Assembly (NCBI RefSeq): GCF_000420545.1
Contig: NZ_ATVD01000003.1
Span: forward strand, 248,001-312,000
DNA length: 64,000 bases
Reading direction: 5' to 3'
Source of the DNA: Arenimonas oryziterrae DSM 21050 = YC6267
Lineage (GTDB): Bacteria; Pseudomonadota; Gammaproteobacteria; Xanthomonadales; Xanthomonadaceae
Position numbers and translations under genes: made by a program. Positions 38,869-49,666 of the stretch are shown piece by piece (position 1 is the first letter of the stretch; every line of letters starts with the position of its first letter). The notes beneath the pieces were generated by a model, which saw nothing but the letters and a program-made list of their open reading frames with translations, did not search any database and had not been told where the DNA came from.

Positions 38869-39783
38869 TCAATGCAGGGACGTGAGCAGCCAGGCCCAGG
38901 CGGGCAAGGTGATCAGCGACAACAAGATGCCATAACCCACCAGGGCCGCGGCGAGACCGGGCGCGAGCCGATGCGAGATCGCGAGCGCGCCGGCGGTGAT
39001 CATCGGCGGCATCGCCGATTCGAGCACTACCGTCTGCGCCTTGAGCGGATCCAGGCCCAGCCAAGGCACGATCAGCCAGGCCAAGGCCGGCATCAGCAGC
39101 AGTTTCAGCGCCAGGCCGGCGGCGAGCGGTTTGAGTTCGTGCCGGGGCAAGGCGAACTTGATGCTCAGACCGATCGCGAGCATCGCCAGGGGCAACAGGG
39201 CATCGGACACGCGTTGCAGCAGGCCGGCGATCACCGCCGGCGGATCGGCCGGCATCAGGCTCAGGCCGACCACCAGGGCCAGGAACGGCGGAAACCGCAG
39301 GATGCGCCGCACGATCGCGCCGGTGCTGGGCGTTTCATCGCCGCCGTAGCGCGCGAGCACGAACAGGCCGAAGGTCGACAGGATCAGGAACGCGCCGAAC
39401 TGGTCGTAGACCACGGCGTAGGGCAAGGCCGCCTCGCCGAGCAAAGCGCGCACCAGCGGATAGCCGAGGAAACTGGTATTGCCCAGGCCCACGCACAGCA
39501 GGAGCACCGCGTGTTCGTCGCGACGCAGCGACAGCCCGCGACTGAGTGCGGCGACGAGGCCGATCGTCGCGACCAGCAAAACCCAGGGCACGAGCGCGAT
39601 GCCGAGCACCGACGCGTCCAGGGGCAGGCGCGGCGCATAGCGCAGGACCGCCGCGGGCAGGCAGACGTAAAGCACGACCTGGTTCAGCGTTTCCGCGGCG
39701 TTGTCGGGAAACACGCGCAGGCGCCGGAAGACGACGCCTAGCGCCAGCATCAACAGGATCGACAGGAAGGCATCGAAAGCCAA
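38869..39783 (-). CDS. AEC-family transporter
   Basis: 304 residues with about ten membrane helices in two five-helix halves, typical of auxin efflux carrier/AEC proteins: ILLMLALGVVFRRLRVFPDN at the N-terminus and LLMPALAWLIVPWLGL in the second half. Substrates in bacteria include malate and other organic acids. A TTG at 39783 with AGG nearby is the likely start, seven bases after the hybrid kinase stop; ATG 39747 would cut the first helix. Confidence 0.88.
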   Translation of the reverse strand: MAFDAFLSILLMLALGVVFRRLRVFPDNAAETLNQVVLYVCLPAAVLRYAPRLPLDASVLGIALVPWVLLVATIGLVAALSRGLSLRRDEHAVLLLCVGLGNTSFLGYPLVRALLGEAALPYAVVYDQFGAFLILSTFGLFVLARYGGDETPSTGAIVRRILRFPPFLALVVGLSLMPADPPAVIAGLLQRVSDALLPLAMLAIGLSIKFALPRHELKPLAAGLALKLLLMPALAWLIVPWLGLDPLKAQTVVLESAMPPMITAGALAISHRLAPGLAAALVGYGILLSLITLPAWAWLLTSLH

Positions 39784-39790
39784 GCGTCGC

Positions 39791-42661
39791 CTACATCGCC
39801 TGCACGTGCAGGCGCAGGCGTTCGGCGGCGGTCTGCACGTCGGCGCTCAGCGGCAACAGCTGCGGCCAGTCGGCGGCCTTTGCCGCGAGTTCGAGTTCGG
39901 CGGCGGCGTGCGCGAGTTCCTGTGCGCCGACGAGCTTGGCCGCGCCCTTGATCTTGTGCGCCTGGCGCGCGAGCGCGGCGGTGTCGCCGTCTTCGCGCGC
40001 CTGCCGCAGCGCCTGCAGATCGTCCTGTGTGCTCGCGAGGAAATCATCGAGCACGGCGCGCAGATCGGCTGCATCGCCACCGGTGAGTTCGGCCAGCACG
40101 CTCGGATCCAGCGGCGATGGCGGCGTGTGCAATTGCGGCAGGGACGTAGGCAAGGGTGCGATCGGCAGACTCGGCAGCGTGCCCGTCTCCGGCGCCCGCG
40201 TATGCGGCAACCACTTGAGCAGACAGGCGGCGAGTTCGGCAATGCTCACCGGCTTGGCGAGATAGTCGTCCATGCCGGCCGACAGACAGCGTTCGGCTTC
40301 GCCCTTGAGCGCGGCAGCGGTCAGGGCCACGACCGGCGTGCGGACGCGGTGCGCACGCATTTCTTCCTCGCGCAGCGCGCGCGCCATCTGATAACCGTCC
40401 ATGACCGGCATGTGCACGTCCGAAAGAACCAAGGCATAGCGGCCGCTGCGCCAGCGCTCCAGACCTTGCGCGCCGTCGTCGACCGCTTCGCTGGCATAAC
40501 CGGCGAGCGCGAGTTGGCGCGCGACGACCAGACGATTGGTCGGATGATCGTCGACGATCAGGATCAGGCTGCGCTCGGCTTCGGCCTGCGCCACCGTGGG
40601 CAAGGCGCGCGGCGTGAACGCGCCGGGCTGACCGGGCCGTGCGGGATCGGCTTCGATGTCCTCCACGCGGCCGCGCGGCAGACTCACCGACAAGCGCAGC
40701 GTCGTGCCCGCGCCGGGCGTGCTTTCCATGGTGACTTCGCCGCCCATCATGCCGGCCAGGCGCTGGCTGATGACCAAGCCCAGGCCGGTGCCGCCGAAGC
40801 GCCGCGTGGTGCTGCCTTCCGCCTGACTGAACGGTTGGAACAGGCGCGCCTGCTGTTCTTCGGTCACCCCGATGCCGGTGTCGGTGACGCGGAACACCAG
40901 CTGATCCTGATCTTCGAGGCGGCCCTTCCATTCCAGCGCGACCTCGACAAACCCGGCGTCGGTGAACTTGATCGCGTTCGACAGGAAGTTCGACAGGATC
41001 TGGCGCAGGCGCAGACCGTCGGCGACATGCGCCGGCCCGACGCGCGGATCGAGCGTGATGGTCAGCACCAGGCCCTTGCTCGACGCCGAGCCGGTGAAAT
41101 TGGCCGCGGTCGATTGCAGCAGGCGGCCCAGGTCGAGGGTGATCGGCGCCAGTTCCAGGCGACCGGCTTCGACCTTGGAGAAGTCCAGGATGTCGCCAAT
41201 GATCTTGAGCAGGGAATCGGCCGACTGCTGGATCACGTGGATCGTGCGCCGCTGTTCGGTGTCGAGTTCGCTGTGCGAGAGCACTTCGAGCATGCCGGTC
41301 ACGCCAATCATCGGCGTGCGGATTTCGTGGCTCATCGCCGCCAGGAAACTGCTCTTGGCGATATTGGCCTCGCGCGCGGCGACTTCGCTCGCGCGCAGTT
41401 TGCGTTCGAGCAGCTTGATCTGGGTCAGGTCGGTGGCGACGCCGAGAAAACCGACCATCTTGCCGCTTTCGTCGCGCATGCCCGAGGTCGCCAGCAGCAC
41501 CGGCACATGGCTGCCATCCTTGCGCACGATGGTCCATTCCTGCGGCGGAAGGCCCTGCTCGATCATCACCGGAATCAGGCGCGCGTCGGTCGGCACCGGC
41601 CGATCGAGCGCCGCGGTGAGATTGCCCGCGACCATCGCCATTTCTTCGGGCAGCAACAGGCGGTCGGCGGTGCGCCGGCCGTTCATCTCCTCGGCGCGAT
41701 AGCCGGTGAGTTTTTCCGCGAAGGGATTGAAGCTGGTGAAGCGGCCTTCGAGATCGATCGACATCACCGCCACGCGCGCGGCCGCGAACAGCGAGCGCTG
41801 GAATACCTCGCTCTGCTGCAGGCTGAAACGCACGCGCTCGTTGTTGAGCAGCTGTTCGTTGAGTTCGTTCTCGAACCGCTGTACGTCGTCGCGCATGGTC
41901 AAAAAGCCGTCGAGCACCTCGCCCAGCTCGCCTTCGGCGCGGAAACGCGGCACCGCGTTGTAGTCGTGCCGGCGCATCTGCTGCGACAGGTCGCGCAGGC
42001 TTTCCACGCCCTTGTAGATGTTGCGCACGATCGATTGCGCGATGAACGCGAACAGCACCAGGCCGCCGATGATCAGCACGATGCGCAGCAGCGCGGCTTC
42101 GCGCGCACGCCACAACGAGGCCTGCACGCGCCGGTTGGCCTCGATCAGCTGCAGGTCGGAAAAATATTTCAGGCGCATCGTCACTGGATCGATCGCCGGA
42201 TACAGCTCGGTGTCGGCGAAACGGCCGAGTTCGCCGATGTCCTTGCGTACGAGGATGCCGCGCAAGGTCACCGCGGCGGCATCGGCGCGCACCTTGGCGC
42301 GGTCGATCTGCGCGATCAGTTCTTTCTGTTCGGTGCTTTGCGGCTCCGCCGACAGGGTCCGCCAGTGCGCATCGATGCGCAGCTTGGCGCCGTCGATGAC
42401 CTGCACGCCTTCCTCCCAGCTCATGAGATCGTTGCGCACGCGGAAGGTCGTGTCGACATAGTCCAGGCCGTAGGCGTCGGATACCGCCTTGATGCGACGC
42501 AGGCTGTTGAGCGATTCGTCCTTGAGCTGGCGCAGGGCGTCGGTGTTGTTGCGCCGCTCCCATTCGTCGAGCAACAGGACGCCGATACTGGCGATCAACA
42601 TCAGGCCGAACAGGCCCAGCAGCTGTTGCCGGATGCTCAGGGTCTTGCCGAGAGCGATCAT
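39791..42661 (-). CDS. Hybrid histidine kinase (sensor-PAS-HisKA-REC-Hpt)
   Basis: 956 residues, a BarA-like unorthodox kinase. TM1 is about 14-30, a periplasmic four-helix sensor of about 160 residues follows, then TM2 ([19 protein letters not shown]), HAMP and a PAS domain. The H-box is [16 protein letters not shown]; ATPase boxes are [17 protein letters not shown] and [13 protein letters not shown] receiver domain follows with [12 protein letters not shown], and a C-terminal Hpt domain with [14 protein letters not shown]. The complete phosphorelay could feed the REC-EAL protein encoded just upstream (10-base gap). Confidence 0.93.
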   Translation of the reverse strand: MIALGKTLSIRQQLLGLFGLMLIASIGVLLLDEWERRNNTDALRQLKDESLNSLRRIKAVSDAYGLDYVDTTFRVRNDLMSWEEGVQVIDGAKLRIDAHWRTLSAEPQSTEQKELIAQIDRAKVRADAAAVTLRGILVRKDIGELGRFADTELYPAIDPVTMRLKYFSDLQLIEANRRVQASLWRAREAALLRIVLIIGGLVLFAFIAQSIVRNIYKGVESLRDLSQQMRRHDYNAVPRFRAEGELGEVLDGFLTMRDDVQRFENELNEQLLNNERVRFSLQQSEVFQRSLFAAARVAVMSIDLEGRFTSFNPFAEKLTGYRAEEMNGRRTADRLLLPEEMAMVAGNLTAALDRPVPTDARLIPVMIEQGLPPQEWTIVRKDGSHVPVLLATSGMRDESGKMVGFLGVATDLTQIKLLERKLRASEVAAREANIAKSSFLAAMSHEIRTPMIGVTGMLEVLSHSELDTEQRRTIHVIQQSADSLLKIIGDILDFSKVEAGRLELAPITLDLGRLLQSTAANFTGSASSKGLVLTITLDPRVGPAHVADGLRLRQILSNFLSNAIKFTDAGFVEVALEWKGRLEDQDQLVFRVTDTGIGVTEEQQARLFQPFSQAEGSTTRRFGGTGLGLVISQRLAGMMGGEVTMESTPGAGTTLRLSVSLPRGRVEDIEADPARPGQPGAFTPRALPTVAQAEAERSLILIVDDHPTNRLVVARQLALAGYASEAVDDGAQGLERWRSGRYALVLSDVHMPVMDGYQMARALREEEMRAHRVRTPVVALTAAALKGEAERCLSAGMDDYLAKPVSIAELAACLLKWLPHTRAPETGTLPSLPIAPLPTSLPQLHTPPSPLDPSVLAELTGGDAADLRAVLDDFLASTQDDLQALRQAREDGDTAALARQAHKIKGAAKLVGAQELAHAAAELELAAKAADWPQLLPLSADVQTAAERLRLHVQAM

Positions 42662-42671
42662 GCGCGCCGGT

Positions 42672-43871
42672 TCAGTGCCGGGTATTGCGCCAGCGCTGGA
42701 TCGCCTCGACGAGGGTTTCGCCGGGCACCGCGGGCGAGATCAGATAGCCCTGGGCGTAGTCGCAACCCAACTGCGCGAGCAGCTGCCACTCCTCCATCGT
42801 CTCCACGCCTTCGGCGACGACGCACAGGTTGAGTTTGCGCGCGAGATCGAGACTGGTTTCGATGACCGCGCGCTTGCGCGGCTGGTCGGGCGCACCGCCG
42901 ACGAAACCGCGGTCGATCTTGAGTTCGGTGAAGGGAATCTGCGACAGCTGGGTGAGCGAGGAATAACCGGTGCCGAAATCGTCGACCGACAGGCCGAATC
43001 CCTTCAGGCGCAGGCGCGCGAGCAGGCCCAGGCCGCGCGCGGTATCGCTCATGACCGAGCTTTCGGTGATTTCCAGGATCACATGTTCGGGCGACAGCCC
43101 GTGTTCGCGCAGGATCGACTCGTAGCGGTCGGCGACTTCCGGTCCGCTGAGATTGTGCGCGGACACGTTCACGGAAATGCGCAGTTGTTCCAGGCCCGCC
43201 TGGCGCCAGCGGCTCGACCAGCGGCAGGCTTCGGCGAGCATGTGCGTGGTCAGGCCCTCGACCAGGCCATTGCTCTCCATGATCGGCACGAACACCGACG
43301 GCGGCACCATGCGGCCGTCGGCCAGACGCCAGCGCGCGAGCGCTTCGACACCGACGACCTTGCCGTTGGCGAACTCGGCCTGCGGCTGGAAATACGCAAC
43401 GATGTCGCCATCGGCGAGCGCCTTGCGCACCTGTTCGACGTCGACGTGGATGCTGTCGTCGGGACCGATGCCGGCCGGCTGCGCCTCGTACAGGGACAGG
43501 ATGTGGGTGAGCTTGCCGGGCGACAGCGGCTTTTCCACCGCGCCCAGCACCCGCAGGCCCGAGGCCTGGGCCATGACCTGGACGGTATGCAACAGGGCCG
43601 GATCCATCGCGCTGACCACGGCGATTGACCGGGCCAGGTGTTCCTGGGCGACATGGCCGATGAACTCGACACCGTCCATGCCGGGCATGTCCAGGTCGAC
43701 CAGGACCACGTCGGGCGGTTCGGGCAGGGCACGCAGCAGTTCCAGGCCCTGGAAGCCGTCAGCCGCCTCGAGCAGGCGGGTCAGGCCCAGATCGGCCAGC
43801 AGCCGCAGGCCCAGCCGGCGCTGGAAACCATGGTCTTCGACGAGCAGCACCTGCAATTGCGTCAGACTCAT
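42672..43871 (-). CDS. REC-EAL cyclic-di-GMP phosphodiesterase
   Basis: 399 residues from ATG 43871. The receiver domain ([14 protein letters not shown], phospho-Asp in [12 protein letters not shown]) is joined to an EAL domain like that of RocR/PvrR. The EAL motif is intact ([12 protein letters not shown]), as are [27 protein letters not shown] and AEGVET, so hydrolysis of c-di-GMP to pGpG is expected. First gene of an operon with the hybrid kinase, its probable phosphodonor. Divergent from the oxidoreductase gene. Confidence 0.94.
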   Translation of the reverse strand: MSLTQLQVLLVEDHGFQRRLGLRLLADLGLTRLLEAADGFQGLELLRALPEPPDVVLVDLDMPGMDGVEFIGHVAQEHLARSIAVVSAMDPALLHTVQVMAQASGLRVLGAVEKPLSPGKLTHILSLYEAQPAGIGPDDSIHVDVEQVRKALADGDIVAYFQPQAEFANGKVVGVEALARWRLADGRMVPPSVFVPIMESNGLVEGLTTHMLAEACRWSSRWRQAGLEQLRISVNVSAHNLSGPEVADRYESILREHGLSPEHVILEITESSVMSDTARGLGLLARLRLKGFGLSVDDFGTGYSSLTQLSQIPFTELKIDRGFVGGAPDQPRKRAVIETSLDLARKLNLCVVAEGVETMEEWQLLAQLGCDYAQGYLISPAVPGETLVEAIQRWRNTRH

Positions 43872-44011
43872 CCCGCTCCCCCAGAGCAAGCTCGGACTCT
43901 ATCCGGGCCCGGGGGCCGCGTGAAGAGCGCAGCGCAGCATAAGCAGCAAACTGTGACGGCGCTTTCACAGCCACGCGAGAAGGGCCCGCCGCCGGCCTGA
44001 TCCGGCTGCCC

Positions 44012-44020
44012 TGCTATAAT
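44012..44020 (+). promoter_or_regulatory. Extended -10 promoter of the indolepyruvate oxidoreductase gene
   Basis: TGCTATAAT combines an extended TGn with a perfect TATAAT, 36 bases before the ATG. The -35 region is GC-rich and poor, usual for extended -10 promoters. Confidence 0.75.
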
Positions 44021-44056
44021 TTCGAGTCTTTGCTCGACGTATTCCAGAGTCCCGCC

Positions 44057-47000
44057 ATGTCCGTGCCCGCCAATCCCGTCAGCGCCATCCTCGATCCCGA
44101 GTACACCCTCGAACACAAGTACACCCGCAGCGAAGGCCGGATCTATCTGTCCGGCGTCCAGGCGCTGGTGCGCCTGCCGCTGATGCAGCAGATGCGCGAC
44201 CGCGCCGCCGGGCTCAACACCGCCGGCTTCATTTCCGGCTATCGCGGCTCGCCGCTGGGTGGATTCGATCTCGAGCTGTGGCGCGCCAAGAAGCACCTGG
44301 CGGCGTCGGCGATCGAATTCACGCCGGGCCTGAACGAGGATCTCGGCGCGACGATGGTCTGGGGTTCGCAGCAGACGAACCTGTTCCAGGGCGCGAAATA
44401 CGACGGCGTGTTTTCGATGTGGTACGGCAAGGGTCCGGGCGTGGACCGCTGCGGCGACGTGTTCAAGCACGGCAATGCGGCCGGTACGTCCCGCCACGGC
44501 GGCGTGCTCGCGCTCGCGGCCGACGACCATGCCTGCCGTTCTTCGACCTTGCCGCATGGCTCGGAACTGGAATTCGTCAGCGCGATGATGCCGGTGCTCA
44601 ATCCGGCCGGCGTGCAGGACATTCTCGACATGGGCCTGCTGGGCTGGGCAATGTCGCGTTTCACCGGCCGCTGGGTCGGTTTCAAGACGATCGCCGAGAC
44701 GGTGGAATCGTCCGCGTCAGTGAACGTCAATCCACACCAGCTCGACATCCTGATGCCGGGCGATTTCGAGATGCCGATGGGCGGACTCAACATCCGCTGG
44801 CCGGATCCGCCGCTGGACCAGGAAATGCGCCTGCACCAGTACGCGGTCAAGGCCGCGATCGCGTTCGCCCGCGCGAACCGCATCGACAAGGTGATCTTCG
44901 ATTCGCCGAAGGCGCGCCTGGGCATCGTCACCACCGGCAAGAGCTATCTGGACGTGCTGCAGGCGCTCGAATACCTCGGCATCGATCACAAGGCCGCCGA
45001 GGACATCGGCATCCGCGTGTACAAGGTCGGCATGACCTGGCCGCTGGAACCGGTCGGCATCCAGGAATTCGCGCGCGGCCTCGAGGACATCATCGTCGTC
45101 GAGGAAAAGCGCAGCTTCATCGAATCGCAGATGAAGGAATACATGTTCAACTGGGAGCACCGCCCGAGCATCGTCGGCAAGTACGACGAAGCCGGCGAGT
45201 GGATCCTGCCGAGCACGAACGAACTCACGCCGGCACGCATCGCCCGCGTGATCGCCAAGCGCCTGTCGCGCTTCTTCACCTCCGAGCACATCACCGGCCG
45301 CCTGGCCTTCCTCGCGGCGAAAGAGAAGGAACTCGCGCAGCCGCGCGCGAACTTCCCGCGCGCCGCGCATTACTGCTCGGGCTGCCCGCACAATTCCTCG
45401 ACCGTCGTGCCGGACGGTTCGCGCGCGCTCGGCGGCATCGGTTGCCACTACATGGTGACCTGGATGGACCGCAAGACCGACACCTTCACGCACATGGGCG
45501 GCGAAGGCGTGACCTGGAGCGGCCAGGCGCCGTTCACCGATGAAAAACACGTCTTCCAGAACCTCGGCGACGGCACGTATTTCCACTCCGGCTCGCTCGC
45601 CATCCGGCAATCCATCGCCGCGAAGGTCAACATCACCTACAAGATCCTCTACAACGACGCGGTCGCGATGACCGGCGGCCAGCCCGTCGACGGCACCCTG
45701 ACCGTGCCCGACATCGCGCACCAGGTGCGCGCGGAAGGCGTGCAGACGATCGTCGTGCTCTCGGACGACATCGAGAAGTGGTCGCGTCCGGAGATCTTCC
45801 CGAGCGGCGTCGAATTCCTGCACCGCGACGAACTCGATGCCGTGCAAAAACGCCTGCGCGAGCTGCCCGGCACCACCGTGCTGATCTTCGACCAGACCTG
45901 CGCCGCGGAAAAACGCCGCCGCCGCAAGCGCGGCAAGATGGTCGATCCGGCCAAGCGCACGATCATCAATCCCGCGGTCTGCGAAGGCTGCGGCGACTGC
46001 GGCGTCAAATCCAACTGCGTGTCGGTGCTGCCGCTGGAAACCGAATTCGGCCGCAAGCGCGAAATCGACCAGTCCAACTGCAACAAGGACTTCAGCTGCG
46101 TGAAGGGCTTCTGCCCCAGCTTCGTCACCGTCAAGGGCGGCGGGCTGAAGAAGAAGAAAGGCACGGGCGCGGAAGTGAATTTCGACGCCCTGCCCGCCCC
46201 GGTGTTCCAGACCGACCTGAGCGAGCCCTGGAACATCCTCATCACCGGCATCGGCGGCACCGGCGTGGTCACCATCGGTGCGCTGCTGGGCATGGCCGCG
46301 CATCTGGAGAAAAAAGGCGGCAGCGTGCTCGACCAAACCGGTCTGGCGCAGAAAGGCGGCGCGGTCACCACGCACGTGCGCATCGCCAAGGAACCGGCCG
46401 ACATCAATGCCGTGCGCATCGCCGCCGGTGAAGTCGACCTGGTGCTCGGCTGCGACATGGTCGTGGTCAACGACTACTGGGCGCTGTCGAAGATTCGCGC
46501 CGAGCGCAGCCATGTCGTGCTCAACAGCTACGAGGCGATGCCGGGCACGTTCACGCGCAACACCGAACTGCAGTTCCCGGCCAACGACATCATCGGTGCG
46601 GTGAAAACCGCGCTCGGCGGCAAGGATCCGTCCGTGGTCGACGCCAGCGAGCTCGCGCTCGCGCTCATGGGCGATGCGATCGCGACCAACCTGTTCATGC
46701 TCGGCTACGCCTGGCAGCTGGGCCTGGTGCCGATTTCGTTCGAGGCGCTGATGCGCGCGATCGAACTCAACGGCGCCGCGATCGAGATGAACCGCAAGGC
46801 CTTCGCCTGGGGTCGCATGGCCGCGCACGACATCGCCACCGTCAAAGCCGCCGCCGGCGTTGTCGCCGCGCCGGCGACCGCCTCCTTCGTGGCCGCCGGA
46901 GCCCTGGCCACCAGCGCCGCGTTCGTCGGCGAGGGCAAGCTCACGCAGACGCTCGACGAAGCGATCACCCTGCGCGCGAAGTTCCTCACCGAGTACCAGG

Positions 47001-47602
47001 ATGCGAAATACGCGTCGCAGTACACGAGCTTCCTGCAGCAGGTGCGCCGCGCCGAAACCGAACGCACGCCCGGCCTGACCGGTCTGTCGGAAGCGGTCGC
47101 GCGTTATTACTTCAAGCTGCTGGCCTACAAGGACGAGTACGAAGTCGCGCGTCTGTACACGACCGGCGATTTCGAAAAGCGCATCCGCGACACCTTCGAC
47201 GGCGACTTCAAGCTGCACTTCAATCTCGCGCCGCCGATGTTCAGCAAGAAAGACAACAACGGCCACCTGATCAAGCGCGAATACGGCCCGTGGCTGTTCA
47301 CCGCGTTCAAGTTGCTCAAGCGCCTGAAGTTCCTGCGCGGCGGCGCGTTCGATCTGTTCGGCAAGACCGAAGAGCGCCGCATGGAGCGCCAGCTCATCGT
47401 CGACTACCGCAACACCATCGACGAGCTGCTGGCCGGCCTGACGCTGTCCAACCACTCACTGGCCGTGGAGATCGCCCGTCTGCCCGAACATATCCGCGGC
47501 TACGGGCACGTCAAGGAAGATCAGCTCGCCAAGGCCAGGAGCAAGTGGGACACGCTCATGCAGGCCTGGCGCGATCCGGCGGCGGAACGTTCGGCGGCCT
47601 GA
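44057..47602 (+). CDS. Fused indolepyruvate ferredoxin oxidoreductase
   Basis: 1181 residues. Single-chain enzyme that combines the alpha and beta parts of indolepyruvate oxidoreductase, oxidising aryl or branched 2-oxo acids to acyl-CoA with TPP and Fe-S clusters. N-terminal pyruvate oxidoreductase-type domain (TAGFISGYRGSPLGGFD), a TPP-binding central domain (GGIGCHYMVTWMD, ILYNDAVAMTGGQP), cysteine-rich segments (CEGCGDCGVKSNC and CNKDFSCVKGFC), and a C-terminal gamma-type domain with ITGIGGTGVVTIGALLG. Long fused versions occur in many proteobacteria. ATG 44057 was chosen over upstream in-frame codons because of its position after the promoter. Followed by a strong terminator. Confidence 0.95.
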   Translation: MSVPANPVSAILDPEYTLEHKYTRSEGRIYLSGVQALVRLPLMQQMRDRAAGLNTAGFISGYRGSPLGGFDLELWRAKKHLAASAIEFTPGLNEDLGATMVWGSQQTNLFQGAKYDGVFSMWYGKGPGVDRCGDVFKHGNAAGTSRHGGVLALAADDHACRSSTLPHGSELEFVSAMMPVLNPAGVQDILDMGLLGWAMSRFTGRWVGFKTIAETVESSASVNVNPHQLDILMPGDFEMPMGGLNIRWPDPPLDQEMRLHQYAVKAAIAFARANRIDKVIFDSPKARLGIVTTGKSYLDVLQALEYLGIDHKAAEDIGIRVYKVGMTWPLEPVGIQEFARGLEDIIVVEEKRSFIESQMKEYMFNWEHRPSIVGKYDEAGEWILPSTNELTPARIARVIAKRLSRFFTSEHITGRLAFLAAKEKELAQPRANFPRAAHYCSGCPHNSSTVVPDGSRALGGIGCHYMVTWMDRKTDTFTHMGGEGVTWSGQAPFTDEKHVFQNLGDGTYFHSGSLAIRQSIAAKVNITYKILYNDAVAMTGGQPVDGTLTVPDIAHQVRAEGVQTIVVLSDDIEKWSRPEIFPSGVEFLHRDELDAVQKRLRELPGTTVLIFDQTCAAEKRRRRKRGKMVDPAKRTIINPAVCEGCGDCGVKSNCVSVLPLETEFGRKREIDQSNCNKDFSCVKGFCPSFVTVKGGGLKKKKGTGAEVNFDALPAPVFQTDLSEPWNILITGIGGTGVVTIGALLGMAAHLEKKGGSVLDQTGLAQKGGAVTTHVRIAKEPADINAVRIAAGEVDLVLGCDMVVVNDYWALSKIRAERSHVVLNSYEAMPGTFTRNTELQFPANDIIGAVKTALGGKDPSVVDASELALALMGDAIATNLFMLGYAWQLGLVPISFEALMRAIELNGAAIEMNRKAFAWGRMAAHDIATVKAAAGVVAAPATASFVAAGALATSAAFVGEGKLTQTLDEAITLRAKFLTEYQDAKYASQYTSFLQQVRRAETERTPGLTGLSEAVARYYFKLLAYKDEYEVARLYTTGDFEKRIRDTFDGDFKLHFNLAPPMFSKKDNNGHLIKREYGPWLFTAFKLLKRLKFLRGGAFDLFGKTEERRMERQLIVDYRNTIDELLAGLTLSNHSLAVEIARLPEHIRGYGHVKEDQLAKARSKWDTLMQAWRDPAAERSAA

Positions 47603-47624
47603 GGCGCCGACACGGAAGACAAAC

Positions 47625-47646
47625 AACCCGCTTCGGCGGGTTTTTT
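47625..47646. terminator. Rho-independent terminator (bidirectional)
   Basis: AACCCGC-TTCG-GCGGGTT with a stable tetraloop, followed by TTTT on the plus strand, and a T-rich flank on the minus strand. It ends the oxidoreductase gene and probably the convergent kinase gene. Confidence 0.92.
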
Positions 47647-47657
47647 GTTGCGCGTGC

Positions 47658-48920
47658 CTAGGGCGCGGCGGCGTCGAGCGCCGCGACGGGCAGCAGGATG
47701 CGGACGTGGCGCAGGCCCGGTACTTCAACGACCTCCTCGATGCGCCATCCGAGCGCCTCCGCCAGTCGCGACACCAGCGTCAGGCCCAGGCCCGTATCCG
47801 ATCGGGCGGGTGCGTCCGGCGGCGCCGTCGTCGTGGCCTGCCGAGGCGAGAAACGCAGCGACAGCGCCTGGCCTTCGCGATCGATCTGCAGGCGACCGGC
47901 CGCCTCGGGCACCAGCAGGCGCCGCAACACACCCTGCAGCACGAGCACGGCTTCACGCTGCGGCACCTGCCAGGTGCCGGAGACGTTGTTCTGCACCTGC
48001 AGGTCGGCATTGCCGGTGAGCGCGGTCAGCGTCGCCAGGCTTTCCTCGATCACGGCTTGGGCCGGCACGGCTTCGATCACGCGCTCACGGCGGCGCGCGA
48101 GACCGAGCAGCACGTCGAGCAGCATCGTGAGCTCGCCGATGCCGCGATCCAGACGACCCAGGCGCTGGCGCATGCCCAGGCTGACCGCATCGTCGTCGAG
48201 GATGACTTCGGTGACGCCGCGCACGACCGCGATCGGCGTGCGCAGCTCGTGGCTGGCGTCGGCGAAAAAACGGCGCTCGTTGGCGTCGGCGTCGACCAGG
48301 CGACCTTGGTAATCGTCGATCGCCGAGGCAAGCCGGCCGAGTTCGTCGGCACCGACGGCGGACGCCAGTTGCGTGCGTTCGGGCATGACCGACAAGGCAT
48401 CGACGGCGCCGGCGAGACGGCGCACCGGCGCCAGGCTCGCGCCGGCGAGGAACCAGCCCAGCCACGCGGAAAACGCCGTGCCGATGACGAATACCGCCGC
48501 GACGAACATCGCCAGCAGGCGTTCGGTGGCTTCGATGTCGCTCAGATCGATCGCGAAATACAGCCGTCCCTGATCGATGTCGTACACGCCGGCATGAATG
48601 CCGGGCGGCAGACGCGGATCGTCGTCGTAAAAGCCCGGCGCGAGCCCGAGCAGCTCCGGCGGAATCGTGCCGCTGCCGTCGGTTCGGCGCAGATAGCCGC
48701 TCAAGCGGTGACTCTGCGGCAGCGGCGTCATCGGATCGACGGCCAGACGCAGGCTGTAGTCCTGGGCCTGGCCTTCGAGCAGCTCGCCGACCAGGGTGTC
48801 CTCGTATTCTTCCGCGACGAACACGGTCACCGCGGTGAACAGCAGGGACAGCACGAGACCCAGTCCGGTCGCGGCCATCGTCACGCGCCAGCGCAGGGAG
48901 CGCGGCGAGCGGGCCGTCAT
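47658..48920 (-). CDS. Sensor kinase with degenerate ATPase domain
   Basis: 420 residues, partner of the regulator upstream. TM1 is about 15-35, a periplasmic loop of about 100 residues includes GSGTIPPELLGLAPGFYDDD, and TM2 is about 135-157. HAMP and a clear H-box (FFADASHELRTPIAVVRG, His224) follow. The ATPase domain is abnormal: where the N-box Asn should be there is VLVLQGVLRRLLVPE, no D-x-G-x-G is found, and only a G2-like DTGLGLTLVSRL remains. ATG 48920 overlaps the regulator stop (ATGA). It may be a phosphatase-only or weak kinase. Confidence 0.88.
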   Translation of the reverse strand: MTARSPRSLRWRVTMAATGLGLVLSLLFTAVTVFVAEEYEDTLVGELLEGQAQDYSLRLAVDPMTPLPQSHRLSGYLRRTDGSGTIPPELLGLAPGFYDDDPRLPPGIHAGVYDIDQGRLYFAIDLSDIEATERLLAMFVAAVFVIGTAFSAWLGWFLAGASLAPVRRLAGAVDALSVMPERTQLASAVGADELGRLASAIDDYQGRLVDADANERRFFADASHELRTPIAVVRGVTEVILDDDAVSLGMRQRLGRLDRGIGELTMLLDVLLGLARRRERVIEAVPAQAVIEESLATLTALTGNADLQVQNNVSGTWQVPQREAVLVLQGVLRRLLVPEAAGRLQIDREGQALSLRFSPRQATTTAPPDAPARSDTGLGLTLVSRLAEALGWRIEEVVEVPGLRHVRILLPVAALDAAAP

Positions 48921-49603
48921 GGCGCCGCCACCAGGCGATAGCCCAGGCCATGCACGGTCTGGATCATCGCGTGTGCGAAAGGTTTGTCGATGAGGGCGCG
49001 CAGTTCGTAGACATGCGTATGCAGGGCGGCGGTATCGCCGCCTTCTTCGCCCCAGATCGCGCGCAGCAAGCTCGCATGCGACACCACCGCCGGCGCGGCA
49101 CGCACGAGTTCGGACAACAGACGCGACTGCGCGCGCGTGAGCGCGACCGTCTTGCCCGCACGGGTCGCCCGCAGGGATTGTTCGTCGTACACCAGATCGC
49201 CAACCGCCAGCGTCGGCCCGTTCGTCGGACGACCGCGCCGGTGCAGCGCGCGGATGCGCACTTCCAGTTCCTTCATCGCGAACGGCTTGACCATGTAGTC
49301 GTCGGCTCCTTCGGCAAATCCGCGCAGCTTGTCGTCGAGCGTATCGCGCGCGGTAAGCATCAGAACCGGCACGCCGTGGCCGGCCTCGCGCAGGCGCCGG
49401 CACAGGTCGAGGCCATCGAGCCGGGGCAAGCCGAGGTCGAGCACGATGACATCGTTCGCGCCCGCCAGTGCCCGCGCCAGACCCGATTCGCCATCGGCCG
49501 CGTGATCGACCACGTGGCCGCGCCGCTCCAGGAAATCCCAGATATTGGCCGCGATGTCGTGCTGGTCCTCGACCACCAGCACCCTCAGTCCCGCCTGACT
49601 CAT
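48917..49603 (-). CDS. OmpR-family response regulator
   Basis: 228 residues. Receiver with phospho-Asp56 in VIVLDLGLPRLDG and Lys106 in YMVKPF; winged-helix C-terminus with ALTRAQSRLLSELVRAAPAVV and the recognition helix region THVYELRALIDKP. It is transcribed divergently from an LTA-synthase-like gene; two GCCTGAGA repeats 11 bp apart in the shared gap are its probable box. QseB/PmrA-like by arrangement; the signal is unknown. Confidence 0.93.
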   Translation of the reverse strand: MSQAGLRVLVVEDQHDIAANIWDFLERRGHVVDHAADGESGLARALAGANDVIVLDLGLPRLDGLDLCRRLREAGHGVPVLMLTARDTLDDKLRGFAEGADDYMVKPFAMKELEVRIRALHRRGRPTNGPTLAVGDLVYDEQSLRATRAGKTVALTRAQSRLLSELVRAAPAVVSHASLLRAIWGEEGGDTAALHTHVYELRALIDKPFAHAMIQTVHGLGYRLVAAP

Positions 49604-49666
49604 GTCCGTTCCCGGCGCCGTGATGGCGCTAGCTTGCCACTGGCGCGATCGCAGCGATTAACGAAT

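Noticed and set aside
43951-43970. CTGTGA-N8-TCACAG palindrome as a CRP/Clp site
   Set aside because: The half-sites match, but the spacer is 8 rather than the required 6 bases, so I do not list it as a CRP-type operator.
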